Source: Perca fluviatilis
Taxonomy: Eukaryota; Chordata; Actinopteri; Perciformes; Percidae
Assembly (NCBI RefSeq): GCF_010015445.1
Contig: NC_053114.1
Span: 23,170,579 to 23,234,578, forward strand
Length of the DNA stretch: 64,000 nt
Direction of reading: 5' to 3'
The position numbers were made by a program, and so were the translations under genes. Below the pieces are notes generated by a model. The model saw nothing but the letters and a program-made list of their open reading frames with translations, ran no database searches and was not told where the DNA came from. Positions 35,707 through 47,925 of the stretch are shown here, piece by piece (positions within the stretch are counted from its first letter, which is position 1; every line of letters starts with the position of its first letter).

Positions 35707-35960
35707 CATCCTTCCATCTATTTTCTAAACACTTATTCTGTTCAGGGTCAGAGGTTCTGGGGCGTATCCCAGCATACATTCAAGAGATGGTCCACACCCT
35801 GGACAAGTGGCCAATTAGTCTGATCTGGATGTCTTCAGTCTGCTGGAGGAAACCCACACATGATAAATCCACACGGAGATGCCCCAGCCTGCTGGCATAT
35901 TTTAACCCAGAACCTTATTTTCTGCAAGGGCGACAGGGATAACTGCTGAGCCAACACGCC
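35707..35960. repeat. Common fish dispersed repeat (SINE/LINE-tail type)
   Basis: Begins catccttccatctattttct and includes cacaccctggacaagtggcc, ggaggaaacccacacatgat and gcgacagggataactgctga gcc, the recalled order of a very abundant teleost repeat (ccatccatcttctata ... ggtggccagtctatc ... cggaggaaacccacgc ... gcgaccgtgctaacc). Diverged, internally shortened and non-coding. Confidence 0.85.
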
Positions 35961-37190
35961 GTCATTAACATAACGTGTTTATCATAAAGGTTGAATTGCA
36001 TTATGTGGCCAAGCCAAGCTGACACATTGTGCATAGTTAGAACAATTTGCAAATGAACTGCGATTGCAGCCTACATAAATATTATTATACAGTGATGGGC
36101 TGCTTATTAGCAGGTGAATAATGTCAAATTAGCCACTTCAAACAAATTTGAATGCTCTTAATTAAACTTAATTGAGTTTGGTTGGACTGTGTTGCCTCTT
36201 GCTTGTCAATAGAAATTCAATATGCTTTTTAGATAGATAGAAAGAAAGCAGCTTAAAAAACATGAACCTTTTCCAGACAAATGCTGTATATGTAATGTAT
36301 GCGTAATCTATACATTTATGCTGCCAGGAAAACACACACAAACACACACACACACAGTATGTGATCCTATATTTTGTTTGCTGAAAGTGCTTTAACAGCA
36401 GTGTATAAATAGGCTGAGAGGAGTCAGAATCTTTAACAGCTCCTTTGTAAGAAAATGCTTACAGTGTGATGCTTTGTTCAAATGTTCATGTACTTTTATT
36501 CATCTTCACATCATTAGGCCAGCTGCTTAAAGTGAGCATGACTGACGCACAGTAATGTGCGAGCAACACATGAATTGGTTGATTGCTGTATTAATAGTAA
36601 CATGTTTTAGTGATTGTGTCCACGTATTTGGAGGGTGTCGTGACTCATATCTTATTGACATGGAAACCAAAATAGCAGCTAAATGGAAGAGGACATTCAG
36701 TCTACCCTTGAGACTTTGCACGATGGTGAGGAAAATGGAGAGAGAAAGATAGAATATGAGGAGTGACAGAAGGAGAGAAGAGAGAAAGCTTAGAGAACTA
36801 TGAAGGCTTGTGTTGTATAAGCCAATGGTGAGTCACACTCACCGTTTGAATCTAGAGAACTAATAGAAAATCGTTTGTTTTCTCTCACTAGGGAGTGGGT
36901 TTACTCTGCATGGACAGAAAAGGAAATAGGGTGATTTAAGAAACAAGGAGTTGTCTTATGCAATGCATGTCAGGGTCATTGCAGAGTGACACAAGGATTT
37001 GCTACACCAAATGCATTAAATGCACTCGCAGGAGGTCACGTGAGGTTCTGAAAGATAGGGATTTTACTGCTATGATGTGTCTTACTGTAACACAGTAATG
37101 TGTCAACACTGCAACAGATTCTACCACCAGGGTGAACTCAAACTGTGCCATTTATAGGTCAGAGGCAAAACATGTTTTACTCTATGGATG
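35961..37190. other. No gene seen
   Basis: Intergenic DNA with a short CA-rich tract at about 36330-36356 and GA-rich tract at 36735-36790. The overlapping 64-65 aa ORFs at 36527-36752 are unsupported. Confidence 0.4.
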
Positions 37191-37194
37191 CCAA

Positions 37195-37495
37195 TTATGA
37201 CCACCTTAAGACTTAAATATCTCTACATCTAGTGGATGGATTGCCCTAGGATTTTGTACAGACATTCATGGCCCCCCAAGAATGAATTCTAATGCTTTGG
37301 TGATCCTCCAACATTTTTGTATGACTAAATATTTGCAAAACTAATGACATTCCCACCAGCCTCAGCTGTACTTAGTGTTTTGTGGTAATTTAGCAAATAA
37401 TAGAATGCTAAATTAAGATTGTAAACATGGTAAACATATACATGCCATCAGCATGTTAGCATTGTCTTTGTAAGCATGTTAGCATGCTGACATTA
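37195..37495. repeat. Fish repeat with ggatggattgcc ... gcatgttagcatgctgac
   Basis: Landmarks agtggatggattgccctagg, acagacattcatggcccccc, actaatgacattcccaccag cctcagctgtact and the terminal gcatgttagcatgctgaca identify a well-known teleost dispersed repeat. The copy is partial and diverged. Confidence 0.85.
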
Positions 37496-37614
37496 AAAAT
37501 CTTTGTTTGGTACATTTTCTTGCAAAAATCACACTACAATCATTTTAATTTCTTTCAATGTTAATAATTTTCAAAGAAAATGAGAATAATGATAGAAAAA
37601 CGATCATTCCCTCC

Positions 37615-37697
37615 AATATCGTGAATCATATCGCAAACGTAATATCAGTCAAAATAATCACAATTAGATATTTTCCTCATATCGTTCAGCCCTATCA
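37615..37697. mobile_element. Right end of a hAT-type MITE
   Basis: Ends tcctcatatcgttcagccct a; the CAGCCCTA terminus with tandem atatcg motifs is typical of hAT MITE ends. No matching left end was found, so it is a fragment. Confidence 0.5.
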
Positions 37698-38164
37698 TCA
37701 ACCATGTTCAAAATAACCACTATTGTTGCTTTGTACAGTACCTGTTATGGAAGTCCCAGATACATCGAAAAATCAACGCTGTCGTGTCTGAATTTATAGT
37801 CGTGTCTGGATTCATAACATCATCCGAGGTGCACACAGCTCGGTGATTCTACAATCTTCTCCAGGAAGTAGATCTTGATGACTGTTGCACCCAGCGCCAC
37901 TTGAGGTACAGATTTTGCTGTAATTTAATTGCAATAAACGGATCAAAAGTATGCCAGAATAACTCCATCATGATGCTGATTTGTAAAAAGCATACCTGCA
38001 AACTCAGAAGAGCTGAAAAAGGTGACACATCATTCCACACACTGTCTTGTCAAATGCATTTGATCAGATTAATCAAGATTTCAGGATATGTTTAAAATGT
38101 AATTTTTGCATCATTGGATTAAAATTAGATTTTGTTTCCAGTTATTTCTTTTTTGTCGGCTATA

Positions 38165-38262
38165 CCAGTGGTTCCCAACGTGGGGGTGAGCATCCCCAAC
38201 AAGGGGCCCTGAAATTAATCTAAGGGGTCCTGAGGTTAATTACCAGGAGATGGGAACAAAAC
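38165..38262. mobile_element. Partial hAT-like MITE starting CAGTGGTTCCCAACG
   Basis: Left end CAGTGGTTCCCAACGTGGGG matches the end type of the element at 49683-49955. The right end is not seen. Confidence 0.55.
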
Positions 38263-39502
38263 CAGGGACTGTACTCAACATTCAGAACATGTACTGTAAA
38301 ACAGTAAATACATGTTTTCTATGTAAAGATATAGTGGAGTAATGTGTCTTAGGTAGAGAATTAAGTCACACTCCTTCTGTGTGTGTTGTAATCTGAGCTT
38401 CTCTGTTCTTTGTTTTAAAAGCCAGTCTGGCCATGCGTGCATGTTAGTGCATGTGAGTGCCTTCCCAGGCAATCTCAGGCCACTTTTTTCGGTATTTCGA
38501 GTACAGCACTTTTACATTTTAATTATCGAATCTTATAGATTTATGGTTTGTACTACCTGCTTCACCGTCATTTGAACCTTCCAATCCCCTTTATCATAGA
38601 GCAAATTTACAAGTCCCACAGAACATAGGCTATACACATACCATCTATAGTTCATACTATCGCTACACAGGGTAACCTAATGTGATGGCAAAATTACAGA
38701 TCATCCAAAAATCTTATATATAGCATTTACATTTACATAATATAAATCCTAATGTTAGACTATTTATTAGATTTCAACATTGTCCCCTGAAGAACCAAGA
38801 AATCCTCCACAACTTCAGCTCCATAAAGTAAAATACTTGACCAGTTTCTTAAACAGATTTTGTTTAAATTAATTCCATCCATCAACAGTAAACAACTGAC
38901 TAAAATGGGATTTGCTTTGTCAATAATTTCAGCCTAAACATGTAACAAACTTGCAACCTTTTAACTTATTTTCATTCCCCACCCCCTATGCACTGCACTG
39001 TTCAAATTATACCACTGTTTCCTTTCATTGTCTACACCCAGCAGACTTTGTGGGCACACAAAAGGAAAGCAGCATGGTTTTCTGGGGCTCCATCAATTGC
39101 AAATGTAGTCCCACAATGAACAGGCCGGATAAGCCAAACCTTGCCATCAGCAGGACTTTCAGATTGAGAGGTTGAAAATTAATCTGACAGCATGCTTTCA
39201 AAAGACAGCCTGGAGCTACAGGACACACATGGGCTAATATGTGTTTCTATGAGTCTCTTGCCTCTGTGGTTTTCAGTTATTATGTTTTGGGACTGTTTGG
39301 GCAGAGTTTCACACTGCTGCGCTACTCTTTGTGGCTGAAAAGGCCCACATTTAATTTATCATCAACTGGGATTGTTGTTGTTGTTATACTATGAATATTT
39401 TGCACTGATAACAGCTTGTAAATGTTTTATTGCCAGGGCATGTACCAAAGCTCTCAAACAACAGCAAGGTGCTGTGTATTGTTTAAAAGACAAAATATTA
39501 AC
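38263..39502. other. No gene seen
   Basis: Intergenic DNA; small ORFs only. Confidence 0.4.
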
Positions 39503-39794
39503 TAGAGCTGAAATAATAAGTCTATTAATCTATTAGTTAATTTACAGAAATTTAATCAGCAACTATTTTATTGATTAAGTCCTTTTTTAAGAAACAGTGA
39601 CAGGAATGAAGTTGCTCAGTCCGCTCCAATGTGAATATTAGCTGGTTATCGTTATCCTCTATGATAGTAAATTGAATATTTGGGAATCTGGACTGTTGTA
39701 ATGGGCATTTTTCCCTATTTTCTGACATTTTAAAGACCAACAATGAATCTATTTGATTAATTGATAATTAAATGAATCATTAGTTGCTGCCCTA
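39503..39794. mobile_element. hAT-type MITE (TAGAGCTGAAATAATAAG ... TTGCTGCCCTA)
   Basis: Ends TAGAGCTG and TGCCCTA flank landmarks ttttccctattttctgacat tttaaagaccaa. Same family as 1097-1430. Adjacent 8-mers atattaac and ttattaat match 6/8, consistent with an old 8-bp duplication. Confidence 0.75.
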
Positions 39795-41997
39795 TTATTA
39801 ATAAACTGTCACAGTCTCTAATTATTGTATTGTTAATTATATTTATACCCTTTAATATCTTAAATATATATTTAATGTTTTGCTTTGCATGGTGTAATCC
39901 AATATGTATGCATGGATGTTGTCAATACAACTTTGGAGCAACAGGATTTGTCCTGATTATTAAGGAATTTCCAGTCCCTTTAATACAAAGAAAAATTGGA
40001 AAACTATAATACATATTGGGTCATGATACGGGTAGTAAACTCCATCATGTCATTGAATTGTCAGTTCTGAACATTGACATATGTGAGTTTGATGAAGGAA
40101 CATCTTGTTCATCTGAGAGGATATCAGACGTATGTCACCAACTGGTGAGAAACAACAGTGAGCATTGTACTGATGCATGCTCAGAACCTAGAATATAGCT
40201 TGAGGGGACAGTATCACAATGAGCATTTATACAGACAGAAGAATGAATGACAGGACCACATAGGCCGATCATGCAAGAATGCAATTACTGGACATGCATT
40301 CTGCCAGATTTTAAAGGGTAATTTGGGATAAAATGTCTTAACTTACAGACAATTTGTGCCACAGTGCTTCTTTGCTAAGAGCCTTTCAATAAAACTGGCA
40401 ACTGAAACATATGCACTAATATGTGAGAGTGGCTTCATTAACTTATACCATTCTTTGATTATAAAAAACCTGGAACAATGTGCCCTCTTTTGCTGGTAAG
40501 GCATTATATCCATGAGTAACTTTTAATGAGAGTGGTAGCTTTAGGCCTTAAGACTTAGATGCTTCTTTAGAGCAATTTGTCCTCCATTGCTGCTGAGGAA
40601 TTATATCCATGAGTAACCTTTAATATGAGAATGTTAGCTGTAGGCCCTAATAGTTAACATTTCTAGGCCACCATATCCGCAAGCCTCATCTATCTGAGTC
40701 AGTACAACCCGATCCAGTTTCTCTTTAGTTCTATGACTGTGGGTTTTTAGTAAATGTAGTAGCTCTTGGTTGGGTGATATAAAATTGGTGTAAATGACAC
40801 TCATGAGCAACAACAGCGCATTGGAACTTTGAATGGCTACAACTATACATGTCCTTAAAGCCCCCTTTCACAGGCTCAAAAACACAGCAATGTCCCAAGG
40901 TTATTTATATAGTGCTGTATGAACAAAATGACAAGTGCTTCATTACCTTTGGGACATCAATGAAGACTTGATTTTCACTAGCTTACTTCACAGCCCGCTC
41001 TGTTTCTGTGGTCTTTTGCCGGAGATAGTTCTTATTTGTATCAGCTATGGTCATCAGACAAAAGAAGCTTTATTGTAGTCTGGAAATGACGAACATCAGA
41101 CATCCACAGCCATTATAGAAGAAGGTGATCATTGTGACCACTGACACTCATCTGAGAGATAGCGTCATCTGGCGTGACGGTCACACTATCCCTTACTTGC
41201 TAATAACTGTTCTGGCCTTAGCATCAAATTGTCCCTCAGGGCTTGCCTTTCTTATAGAGCATCAGAGCTCAAAGGAACAGCCTAGCAGAGAGAGACAAAA
41301 AGTGACAATCACTGACATTTTTCACAGCATATAGTGGAGCTACATATCTTGTATGATAAGGGGACAAAGAAGTTCAACTTGACCTCAGTGGAGGACAGGC
41401 ATGTGTAAAAGCCAAGGTTGTGTTGTGCATGTTCTGCTTGTCATATCAAAACAATTACATGGAATTAGATGTGTATGCTGCATGATGTTTATTCAAATGT
41501 CTATAACTGTTGCTATTAGCATTATTATTGTTGGATTACTCTAAAATAGAGATTCTTTACCACTAGTGGGGCAAAGGGTGTGATATTGGCCCTGAAGGTG
41601 GCATTTTATCACCTAAACCAAAAAGGTATATCGCCTGTATCTGGAGTCTATAGGGCAAGTGTTTCTGACTTCCATCACTCGTCTTTGTCATGGAACAAAT
41701 ACACCTCCATTTTTAACAAATGAAGCAAACAATCGACTCCAAGACACATGTCCCTCACTGCAACACTCCATTTTAAACACTTAAGTTTGTTTTTGTTTTA
41801 GTAATTATCTGACATCATGCTGACCACATCCCAAGTGTTTGTGACACATGAACATGCCTTAAACCTGCAATAATCGTTTTAATTTGGCCACTTGGGGACT
41901 TTAAACAAGTTAGTTACCTACCTAAAAATATCCAGCACACATTGAGCAACATTATAATTCATTTGGAGTCCATTTTCAGGATGCATGATGAATTTAT
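39795..41997. other. No gene seen; one local duplication
   Basis: Intergenic DNA. The 60- and 69-aa ORFs at 40016 and 41125 have no domain. A local tandem duplication lies at about 40480-40672. Confidence 0.4.
40480..40672. repeat. Local direct duplication, about 110 bp apart
   Basis: attatatccatgagtaactt ttaat at about 40503 recurs as attatatccatgagtaacct ttaat at about 40600, each followed by gagart-type sequence and tagctttaggcc or tagctgtaggcc. Confidence 0.75.
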
Positions 41998-42185
41998 CCC
42001 TTGTGTTGACTTCGGGTCACATTGACCCGTTTTCATTTATTGTTTTATATCAGAAAATATGGGATGTAGAAATAAGCGCTGAAAATGTGTAGAAGAAAAA
42101 TTTAACAATTTAAAACGTTGGAAAAAGCTAAAACACACTGTGAAAAAAAGGCGTCGAAAAGGTTGACGGGAAGACAACACAAGGG
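41998..42185. mobile_element. piggyBac-like MITE (CCCTTGTGTTG ends)
   Basis: Left CCCTTGTGTTGACTTCGGGT and right GAAGACAACACAAGGG are inverted ends. The right flank is TTAA (42186-42189) and the left flank TTAT (41994-41997), one change from TTAA. CCC-beginning ends plus TTAA are the piggyBac hallmark. 188 bp, non-coding. Confidence 0.85.
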
Positions 42186-42562
42186 TTAAGTAATCTGGCT
42201 CTTGATTGCTCCACTATGTTCACAAGTTGCTTATTTGCTGTCTGGTTCAGAGCAGGTAGTGTGCAGAGACACATAGTCATCTGACTTATTACTTCTGTCT
42301 AATTATAGCTTATTTATCAATGTTAAAGATGAACCAGGTCAGCACTTCATTTGAAGAGCCACAAACATGATGAAGTGATTACAACACTACAATTCAGTTT
42401 GTTTAGCCTGTCACTTTGCCTATGGATTTACCAATGAAGAAGACATGAACATCATTGATAAATCAAAAATCATGATTGAAATACCTTAATTGATGTGTAT
42501 TGTTCCTGCATTAAGTCATGCTTGAGATACCATTAATCCTTGTACGATAGTTCATTAAGTAC

Positions 42563-42640
42563 TACATGAATGAATTCATGCTTTTTCATTCATGAATTCA
42601 TGATAATTCATGTAGCTTTATTATAAAGTGTTACCGCAAT
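42563..42640. repeat. Palindromic block and end of a MITE (ataaagtgttacc)
   Basis: catgaatgaattcatgc and cattcatgaattcatg form an inverted arrangement rich in EcoRI-like gaattc. It is followed by ttataaagtgttaccgc, a terminus common in fish MITEs. No left end is visible. Confidence 0.5.
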
Positions 42641-42699
42641 TTTAATGTCAAATTGGTTGAGGTGGGGCTAATATACTGCTAGCCTGGGTAACATTTTCT

Positions 42700-42785
42700 G
42701 CAATGGTAAAGTACCTCAAAACTGTACTTAAGTGCAGTACTTTACTTTTACTTCAGTACATGTACTTAGTTACTTTCAACCTTCT
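42700..42785. repeat. Fragment of the CAGTGGTGGAATGTAACTAAG family
   Basis: Contains gtacttaagtgcagtacttt acttttact and tgtacttagttactttcaac, resembling the interior of the hAT element at 47926-48406. Confidence 0.5.
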
Positions 42786-43850
42786 ATTTCAGCATCTTTT
42801 GTATTCTATTCAATGTTTCAAGATATTTTCGATGTGTGCTGTTCAGATAGTTCCTTCTTTTTCTTCTCCAACAACTAAGATGACATTTGTTACACATGGT
42901 ACATTAATGAAACTCAAGTGTCACATTTTATCCCTCCATGCCTCCCTGCCTTAATCTTCTGTTATGTGGAATACATTCAAATGCAGTTTTCCCTGAATGC
43001 AACACAGGCAAAGTTTCAGCTTCAGTACAGTGTTATACTCCTAGGGGGCAAAATACATTCAGACCATTGAGTGTGAATGGAAAATAGTTTGGAGCACTGA
43101 GAAACTCTAACCACAGTGGGGTAGTGTTTCTCTTCATAAGAACTCGTCTACACCCACAACAGTGTTAAGAAAGAAAATATTATAAATAGTAATGTACACT
43201 TCCGGCTGAAATATCACGGTGTACATTTTAAATACTTGATTAGTGATTGTTGTCATGCTGGCTTAAAAGACCAAAACAAACTTTTACAATTAGATTTGTT
43301 TTTGTTAACATTATCACACACATATACCTTTCAGATATGTGTCTGAGTGAAAGTACTATGCTTAATTATTTTTTATTATTTAATGAATATGTAATTTAGT
43401 TGAAAGCATAATTCTTAAAAACAGGCAGAGTGCAAGAATTTGAAATAATACTGTAAATAGGTAATGTGGTCATTGTGGACCAAAATAACAAGTTCCTCTA
43501 TTTCACAAAAATGACATAAATTACTAAATAAATATGAGGGGATAGTACTAAATTTCAAACCTCAGTGCCAACCATGCCAATAGACACAAACATGATTTTA
43601 GTCATAGTAATAATAATGCAAGAATTTACTGCTGATCCCTTTGGATGTTAACTGATTCAAAAAGGCAGACTGGAATATATCCACATGATAACCTCTGTGT
43701 GGGTTAATTTTATTAATTTATCACAATGTACAGTACTTCAGGCACTGCTACCTGGACTGAAGGTTGTCTACAACTTCACTCAAGTGGATAATTGATTTGT
43801 GTTTTGAACTTTTGCCTCATTTCTCACTCAACTGGATCACAATTATAATA
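42786..43850. other. No gene seen
   Basis: AT-rich intergenic DNA without recognisable features. Confidence 0.4.
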
Positions 43851-44172
43851 ATGCCGCTGCCCTGACTGAGATCCGCATGGCTCGGCGGGGCTCCGTGGCA
43901 GGCAGCCCGCGGGGCTCTGCGGCCGGCGCAAAGTCACTGTTTCTGGGTTACTGGACAACCAAATGCCGCTGCCCTGACTGAGCTCCGCGGTAGGCAGCCC
44001 GCGGGGCTCCGCAGCAGGCAGCCTGTGGGGCTCTGCGGCCAGCGCAAAGTCACTGTTTCTGGGTTACTGGACCGGCAGCGGCCCGCGGAGCTCTGTCAGG
44101 GCAGTGGCATTTGGTTGTCCAGCAACCCAGAAACAGTGACTTTGCGCTGGCCGCAGAGCCCTGCGGGCTGCC
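43851..44172. repeat. GC-rich foldback: 90-bp inverted arms plus tandem units
   Basis: Arm 43901-43990 is inverted at 44083-44172 with 85/90 matching bases around a 92-base loop. The unit atgccgctgccctgactgag also occurs in direct orientation at 43851 and 43963 (112 bp apart), and the loop holds a further part-copy of gcgcaaagtcactgtttctg. It sits as a GC island in AT-rich DNA. The 61- and 63-aa ORFs overlapping it are by-products. Confidence 0.9.
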
Positions 44173-44525
44173 AATATCTCTGTGCCCGAATAGCAGTGCT
44201 TCGGCTGTAGCCTACTTCCACCCAATAAAGTCCCAAGTCAATATCTGCCTAGGAAATTGTCTAGTCTTAATCTGCATTGCTATTTTTACTTGTTGTGAAT
44301 AGCAGGCCACAAGAAGTAATTAGGTTTTGTTTTTGTTGGGTCACTTATACTCACGATATGCTAACGGCAACAAAGGATTCCATTCATTACGCTAAGCTAA
44401 GCTAGCGGCGGCGGCGCCGGACTAAGACAATGCATGCACTGAGACAAAAATGCGTTTGCCCACCTATATAAATATAGACGGTGAATAACCCTATTTCAAC
44501 AAATGGTGGCGTATTCCTTTAAAGT
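44173..44525. mobile_element. Right part of a TTAA-type MITE (…GTGGCGTATTCCTTTAA)
   Basis: Ends aaatggtggcgtattccttt aa, similar to the termini at 8998 and 28929. Interior landmarks are aacggcaacaaaggattcca and ctaagctaagctagcggcgg cggcgcc. A matching left end is not found; the GC foldback may occupy its place. Confidence 0.5.
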
Positions 44526-45855
44526 TCAGCATAATTAAATGGGCTGCCATCACAGGAGGTGAGCATAGACTGTAGGCTTCATTCAGCCCGCCTCAGCTCC
44601 ATCCACACTTCAACTCTTTGCCCATGTTTTGATTAGCCGAAGCCAGGCACTGCCACGATGGCAATGGCTGGAGCCGTTGGGAAGCGCCCACTTTGAGCTT
44701 CATTTTGGCTCTTCAGAAACCTATGGGCAAAAATTCCATAATAACCTTTGAGCATATTGTAATTCAAGTGGTCTAACAGCCTAAAATCTAGACTCCTGCG
44801 CCTCCTCTTGGCTCTGTTTTCAGGTTTTAGAAAATCCAGTCCATGATTGGAGACTTTGGCCAATCACAGGTCATTTCAAAAAGAGGACATTCCTATTAGC
44901 TGTACTACAAATGCAGATGTGTGTGCACGTCCCATCTGATGGTGAAAGCCCAACTCAATGCCGAAAAATCTTGCAAAAAGTTGCAACACCTTGTATGCCA
45001 CAGTGGGCTAATTTGACTGGCTATGAATGATGCCATACTGTAAACCACCCCACTGATAATGTATTGTTTGTAATCCAATCCCAGTTCCCATATATGCTGC
45101 AGCACAGCACAGCAGTTTATTCGTGGTGGGATGATATTCGGGTTGAAAAAAAGATGCGGAAGCAGGAGCAAGGTCACTGATAGAAATTAGGTATAAGAGG
45201 AGGAATTATTGTGATGTTCATGACAATGTAGAGGTGGTGGATAGATGTATACGTTTGTCTTCTCCACTGGCATTATGTACACATACAAGTATGTGTCTAT
45301 AGTGGGCGAGTATTTTATATTAATGAATGTCTGTTACATTTAAGCCATTGACAAATGAGGTGATACAAAGCTAATTAAGCCTACACTAGCAGCTATATTA
45401 TATTATAGATTATATTATAATGATGAATATTTAAAGAAACTTTAAAGTTTTTTTAAATAGTAAAGAAACCCCTCCCCCAGGCTAAAGTAGTCAACCTAGG
45501 GGAAAGACTGAATTCTGTATAAGGTTCTCCACATTCAATAGGTCAAGCTTAACTGGTTAGCTCTTTACAACAAGTGTATGGTGAGTTGACCCCTATTTGA
45601 ATAAGACCCACACACAACACAAAACACATCTGGGAACAGCTCAGACCTTCCACAGTCAGCTGAACAGTTCAGCAGGAGCGGTTTAATGTCTTTTTGCTAA
45701 AAGGTCTTTGATGGTAGTGGTTTATTATTTTGCTTTCCTGTGTGTTGTGGGTTAAACAGACAAGGAGGCAATAGGTAACCCTAAAAACAAAAATATGCAA
45801 TCCTCTTGAAGCAGGAAGTGTTTGTCCCTGCATTCTTCAACTAGTTTGTATTATT
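44526..45855. other. No gene seen
   Basis: Intergenic DNA. The minus-strand ORFs of 76 and 90 aa (44633, 44905) have no recognisable domain. Confidence 0.4.
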
Positions 45856-46794
45856 AGGGGTCCAAGCCCGAGGGGGCTGGGAACCGCTATTGTAATCGTA
45901 AGGATTATTATTATTTTTCCGGAGGTAAAGGTGGTTCTGCAGCCTACACCGTACAAACTTTCAGGGATGGTAGAGAGTTTGACGTGTATCTTGGAAAGGA
46001 CCAGCGGGGAGCGCTATAAAACCAAAAATGGGTTTTGCCCTGTAACTCCCACACCGTACATTCAAAAACTTTATATCCATGCTTTCCCTGAATTCAGCTG
46101 AATCACGTGATAGGCCATGCCCATTTGCGCCTAAACTTTTATCGCAGTGAAATCGTGATTTATCGCAAACCTACTTTTTCAAACTCCTCCTAGGCCGTGT
46201 GACCAAATTGCATGAAACTTGGCACATAGCATCTCCAGATTGACTTGACCAAAATCTATCAAAAGAAATTTGCTATGTTAAAATATGCGCAAATTACCTA
46301 CAAACAAAATGTTGTAGCTTGCTACCAAACACGAACTTTAGCATATCTCGGTCAAAGTAAATGTTATCAACGCGAAATGTGAGATTATTGTACGACATGC
46401 CACTCTGAGGATCTGTACCAAAAAAACAAAAGATTGGCGATTAGGGGGCACCATAATCAACGTAGATGGCTTTTTAGCCAATAACAATGCATTTAAATGG
46501 GAAATTTGCAATTGCAAATTCTCTGCCACAGTAAACGCTATCAACGCAAAACTTGGGATTATTGTTCGTCATGCCACTCTGAGGCACTTTAACAAATTGG
46601 GTGAAGATCAACCCTTAGGGGGCGCTATGATCAAGGAAGACGCGTTTTGGCCTATAATCTAATAAATGTAAATGGGATATTTGCAATTGCAATTTACTAC
46701 AGACCATGCAGCGCCTTGCGATATTTCCTGCCGTTTGCCTCCCCTTTGGGTTCCACTTTGGCTTGGACCCAGTCATAACTGCTTGCAGTTCTAG
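45856..46794. mobile_element. Fish repeat with 3' hairpin and CTAG end, Helitron/Helentron-like candidate
   Basis: Begins AGGGGTCCAAGCCCGAGGGG. Near the ends GGGTCCAAGCC (45858-45868) and GGCTTGGACCC (46760-46770) form a perfect 11-bp inverted repeat. The right end has a hairpin AACTGC-TT-GCAGTT (46777-46790) directly followed by CTAG, the layout of Helitron 3' ends. Related ctagtttgtattatta and ctagttttgttatta sequences flank the two sides. The interior has a 174-bp tandem duplication. No Rep/helicase is encoded. The sequence is a common teleost repeat as I recall it; the Helitron assignment is my inference. Confidence 0.65.
46350..46700. repeat. Tandem duplication, 174-bp period
   Basis: catgccactctgagg occurs at 46396 and 46570 within longer matching units (tatcaacgcraaa, gattattgt, tttgcaattgcaa). 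Two diverged copies inside the Helentron-like element. Confidence 0.85.
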
Positions 46795-47925
46795 TTTTGT
46801 TATTACATCCCCACTGACAGGGCATGTACGGAATGGATACCTGGATTACCCATGCATACCTAATGTGATCTCCACTGAACTCTGTACATTGTGAATCTCC
46901 CTTGTTAAGTATCCTAACAGTCAATTATCCACCTCATCAGATTAGTGAGGAAAACTACTGGTATTCAACTGTAGCATGAGAGGCGTTAAGTACTGTAGCT
47001 AAAAGCACTTGTGCTTTACATTCCATTCTGGGAACCTTTAAACTTTTGTTCCATTACAGGGAACACATAGGGAATGGGAAAATAGTGTACTTTTTATTCC
47101 ACTCTATTTATTGAATTGTATTGCCTGTTACTCCCCAGATAAATATTTGACATAATAAACATATGATAAACAATAATAATTAAATTTGATGCATTGCCTG
47201 AATAAAGGAGACAGACATAGCAGTATGTGTTGTGGAATTTCCAGATTATGAACCCATGCTATGTAAATTGAGACAGTGGTACCCCAGGTCTCATCCAGGT
47301 CAATAACTAACATAACCTCATAACCTTTCCAGGCAGAGTAGTTGTTCAACTTTGTGCCTCCATAGATGACGGGAGATGTAGCAGCTGTATGATAGGACAG
47401 TGCTGCTCACCCTGCCAATGCTATAAAGAAAGTAAACACATAATACATTTACCTTAAAAGTTCAGCTAAACTTAACACTGCATGAGTTTAAATACATCTT
47501 CAGGAAGACAGGAATTTCAGAGAGTTTGGACGGCATGACACAAGAACACATCATGGTTCAACTGTACTGCTTGCTTAATTCTTTCCTCAATTGGGAAATT
47601 TATTAAATGCTCCTGTGTTTGTCATCAAAGTCTCCCGAACATTCTTCACATATGTGAAATGAGATGTGCTGCTCCTGAGTTTTTCCTTAACAGTATGGAC
47701 CAGCGTAATGCTGCTTATTATGTTACCCTATCAACAATTTAACTCTTTTAACTTTGAAAGTTTAGTACATTTTTTCAATACTGTTATTTTAATCATATGA
47801 ATGATTGCACTCTATTAATACTCATACTCATATGCTGCTTATGACATCATGTTAATATATTACATTATTTAAATATATTATTTATACTCTTTACTTTTTA
47901 AATTTGAAACTTGAATGTACTTAGT
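46795..47925. other. No gene seen
   Basis: AT-rich intergenic DNA. Confidence 0.4.

Noticed and set aside
40480..40672. CRISPR array or minisatellite
   Set aside because: Just two diverged copies of a local duplication.
42563..42612. Palindromic gaattcatg block as a regulatory operator
   Set aside because: It adjoins a common MITE terminus, so transposon structure is the simpler explanation.
43851..44172. CRISPR-like or regulatory repeat array
   Set aside because: Only two to three copies, inverted as well as direct, no regular spacers, and a eukaryotic context.
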